From: an uncultured Sphingobium sp.
GTDB taxonomy: Bacteria; Pseudomonadota; Alphaproteobacteria; Sphingomonadales; Sphingomonadaceae
DNA: 64,000 nucleotides
Assembly (NCBI GenBank): GCA_913773715.1
Contig: CAJYHD010000350.1
Span: 12,537 to 76,536 of the forward strand
Direction: 5' to 3'
Below the pieces are notes generated by a model, which worked only from the letters and a program-made list of their open reading frames with translations, had not been told where the DNA came from and searched no databases. Below, in pieces: positions 63,152-64,000 of this stretch; position 1 is the stretch's first letter; each line of letters begins with the position of its first letter. The translations under genes and the position numbers were made by a program.

Positions 63152-63523
63152 TCAGAGTGAATCGATGAAGTTGGTGATGTTGGCGTCGCTCCAGGCAACG
63201 GTGCTGACGCCCGCGATCGAGGCGCGATCATCCTTATAGGCGTAGATGCCTTGGATCGGCTTGCCCTCTTCCTGGGCGCACTGGATTTCCCACTTCTGGC
63301 CCGTCGAGGCTGCCGAGTTCTTGCTGACCAGAACGATCACACCATGCGAGCGCTTGATCCGCGTGCGGACACGATCCTTCCAGTCTTTGTCGTATGGCTC
63401 CTTCACCGACATATCGATAAACTCGAATGGCTGCCGCGGATGGAGCGACTGCCCTTTGAGGAAGTCACGCTGCCGTTCATCCTCGATGGCGAACGCGATG
63501 AAGAGCACTTTCTTATCAGCCAT
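63152..63523 (-). CDS. TIR-like protein (Thoeris ThsB-type)
   Basis: This is a 123-residue protein made only of a TIR-like Rossmann domain (DUF1863 type). [14 protein letters not shown] is strand [22 protein letters not shown] the middle, and [18 protein letters not shown] holds the probable catalytic Glu79 in the WEI segment. ThsB-type TIRs turn NAD into cyclic ADP-ribose signals after phage attack. The adjacent caspase gene is the likely effector. Confidence 0.82.
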   Translation of the reverse strand: MADKKVLFIAFAIEDERQRDFLKGQSLHPRQPFEFIDMSVKEPYDKDWKDRVRTRIKRSHGVIVLVSKNSAASTGQKWEIQCAQEEGKPIQGIYAYKDDRASIAGVSTVAWSDANITNFIDSL

Positions 63524-63557
63524 TTCCAACATCCTCCATTATGGTTCTATTTCGATA

Positions 63558-64000
63558 ATGAATCAGCGAACGCCCGACGACTTTAAGCATGAGCTGCAAG
63601 CTCTGGATACCGCCCATGCTCAAAACGAAGCTGCACGCGACAGCTTTGTTGCACTTGCACACACGGCGCTATTTGCCGCTTCTGTGTCATTTGTAGGAAG
63701 CGCGGTTCCGCTTGCCAAGGCGGTGTGGCCGTATGCCTTGGTTGCCGGATGGGCGATCGATGTTTTGGGGCTTCTTGCCCTGACGGTGAGCTTCGCGACG
63801 GCGCGTAAGGCGGTCGATGCGCGGCGAGCTGCCCTCTACGACGATATCCCGCCGGTAGCGGCTTGGTCCGAACGTCTCAACGGGTTCGCGCTATGGTCAT
63901 TTCCCGCCGCTCTTCTATGTTTGTTCTCTTTTGTCACAGCGAACGTGGTCAGTATCAATGAGCGAGAAGCCAGCCCCTCCGCCAGCACCGCCGCCATCCC
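63558..64000 (+). CDS. Membrane protein divergent from the TIR gene, 3' partial
   Basis: This frame stays open to the window end (147 codons visible). It starts MNQRTPDDFKHELQALD, with three probable helices: ALFAASVSFVGSAVPLA, YALVAGWAIDVLGLLALTV and FALWSFPAALLCLFSFVTAN, and then a Ser/Ala-rich linker. No family recognised. It is divergent from the TIR gene by 34 bases and may belong to the same defence locus or to the next plasmid unit. Confidence 0.6.
   Translation, partial: MNQRTPDDFKHELQALDTAHAQNEAARDSFVALAHTALFAASVSFVGSAVPLAKAVWPYALVAGWAIDVLGLLALTVSFATARKAVDARRAALYDDIPPVAAWSERLNGFALWSFPAALLCLFSFVTANVVSINEREASPSASTAAI

Overview
The window is about 64 kb of GC-rich alphaproteobacterial DNA that reads as the accessory, probably plasmid-borne, part of a sphingomonad. 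Three things point there: a cytochrome P450 that I recall as the Sphingomonas paucimobilis fatty-acid alpha-hydroxylase (CYP152B1); plasmid-type genes (ardC, an EexN-like entry-exclusion lipoprotein, a decayed DUF6118 gene); and an almost unbroken run of heavy-metal resistance genes. I see no rRNA, tRNA, CRISPR array or intact transposase.

Layout. 1-2.6 kb: end of a TsdA-like dihaem cytochrome, an HNH-type protein, and a MerR regulator divergent from a glutaredoxin-MauE membrane fusion. 2.6-8.9 kb: a coupled cusCBA-cusF type Cu/Ag RND operon (minus strand). 8.9-19.9 kb: a periplasmic copper region with DUF411, DUF305, PepSY, cytochrome c, copB, multicopper oxidase copA, a cnrYXH-like ECF sigma/anti-sigma/sensor module, copCD, a lone fliQ, a Cys-rich four-helix copper-storage protein and DUF4396. 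Six promoters here share one unusual sequence, (T/C)(G/A)AGGG(A/G)T-N13-GCGTA, and probably form the regulon of that sigma factor. 20-21.2 kb: a nuclease-like gene interrupted by a perfect 71-bp inverted repeat around a 38-bp loop; flipping the loop restores one 422-codon frame. 21.4-24.3 kb: copper P-type ATPase and CueR. 24.3-26.3 kb: DUF6118 pseudogene and P450. 26.4-29 kb: partial mer locus (merR, merT, GDCCVxC protein) and an aspartyl protease. 29-32 kb: MerR/CDF/cytochrome-FTR1 (PbrRT-like). 32.1-38.2 kb: czcICBA. 38.2-48.3 kb: a long, mostly overlapping plus-strand series that includes a lone fliE, bestrophin, ZIP, CDF, an SPC-type P1B ATPase, HAD, MgtC, DedA and DUF305. 48.3-54.9 kb: a second czcICBA on the minus strand. 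55-57.5 kb: rcnA/rcnR with G/C-tract operators, and mntP behind a yybP-ykoY manganese riboswitch. 57.5-60.7 kb: plasmid genes with ardC. 60.8-64 kb: a likely defence locus with DUF3800 (preceded by a structured leader), a RyR-like small protein, a caspase-like protease and a TIR-like protein.

How it works together. Copper is oxidised and bound in the periplasm (CopABCD, DUF305, Csp-like protein), pumped from the cytosol by the P-type ATPase and exported across the envelope by CusCBA. Zn/Cd/Co/Pb are handled by two Czc pumps, CDF proteins, the P1B-4 ATPase and PbrT-like uptake. Ni/Co is handled by RcnA and Mn by MntP. Each module carries its own sensor: four MerR proteins with 19-20 bp spacer promoters, RcnR, a Mn riboswitch and the ECF module. 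The two orphan flagellar-export genes, the invertible-looking gene and the TIR-caspase cluster are the parts that known metal biology does not explain.
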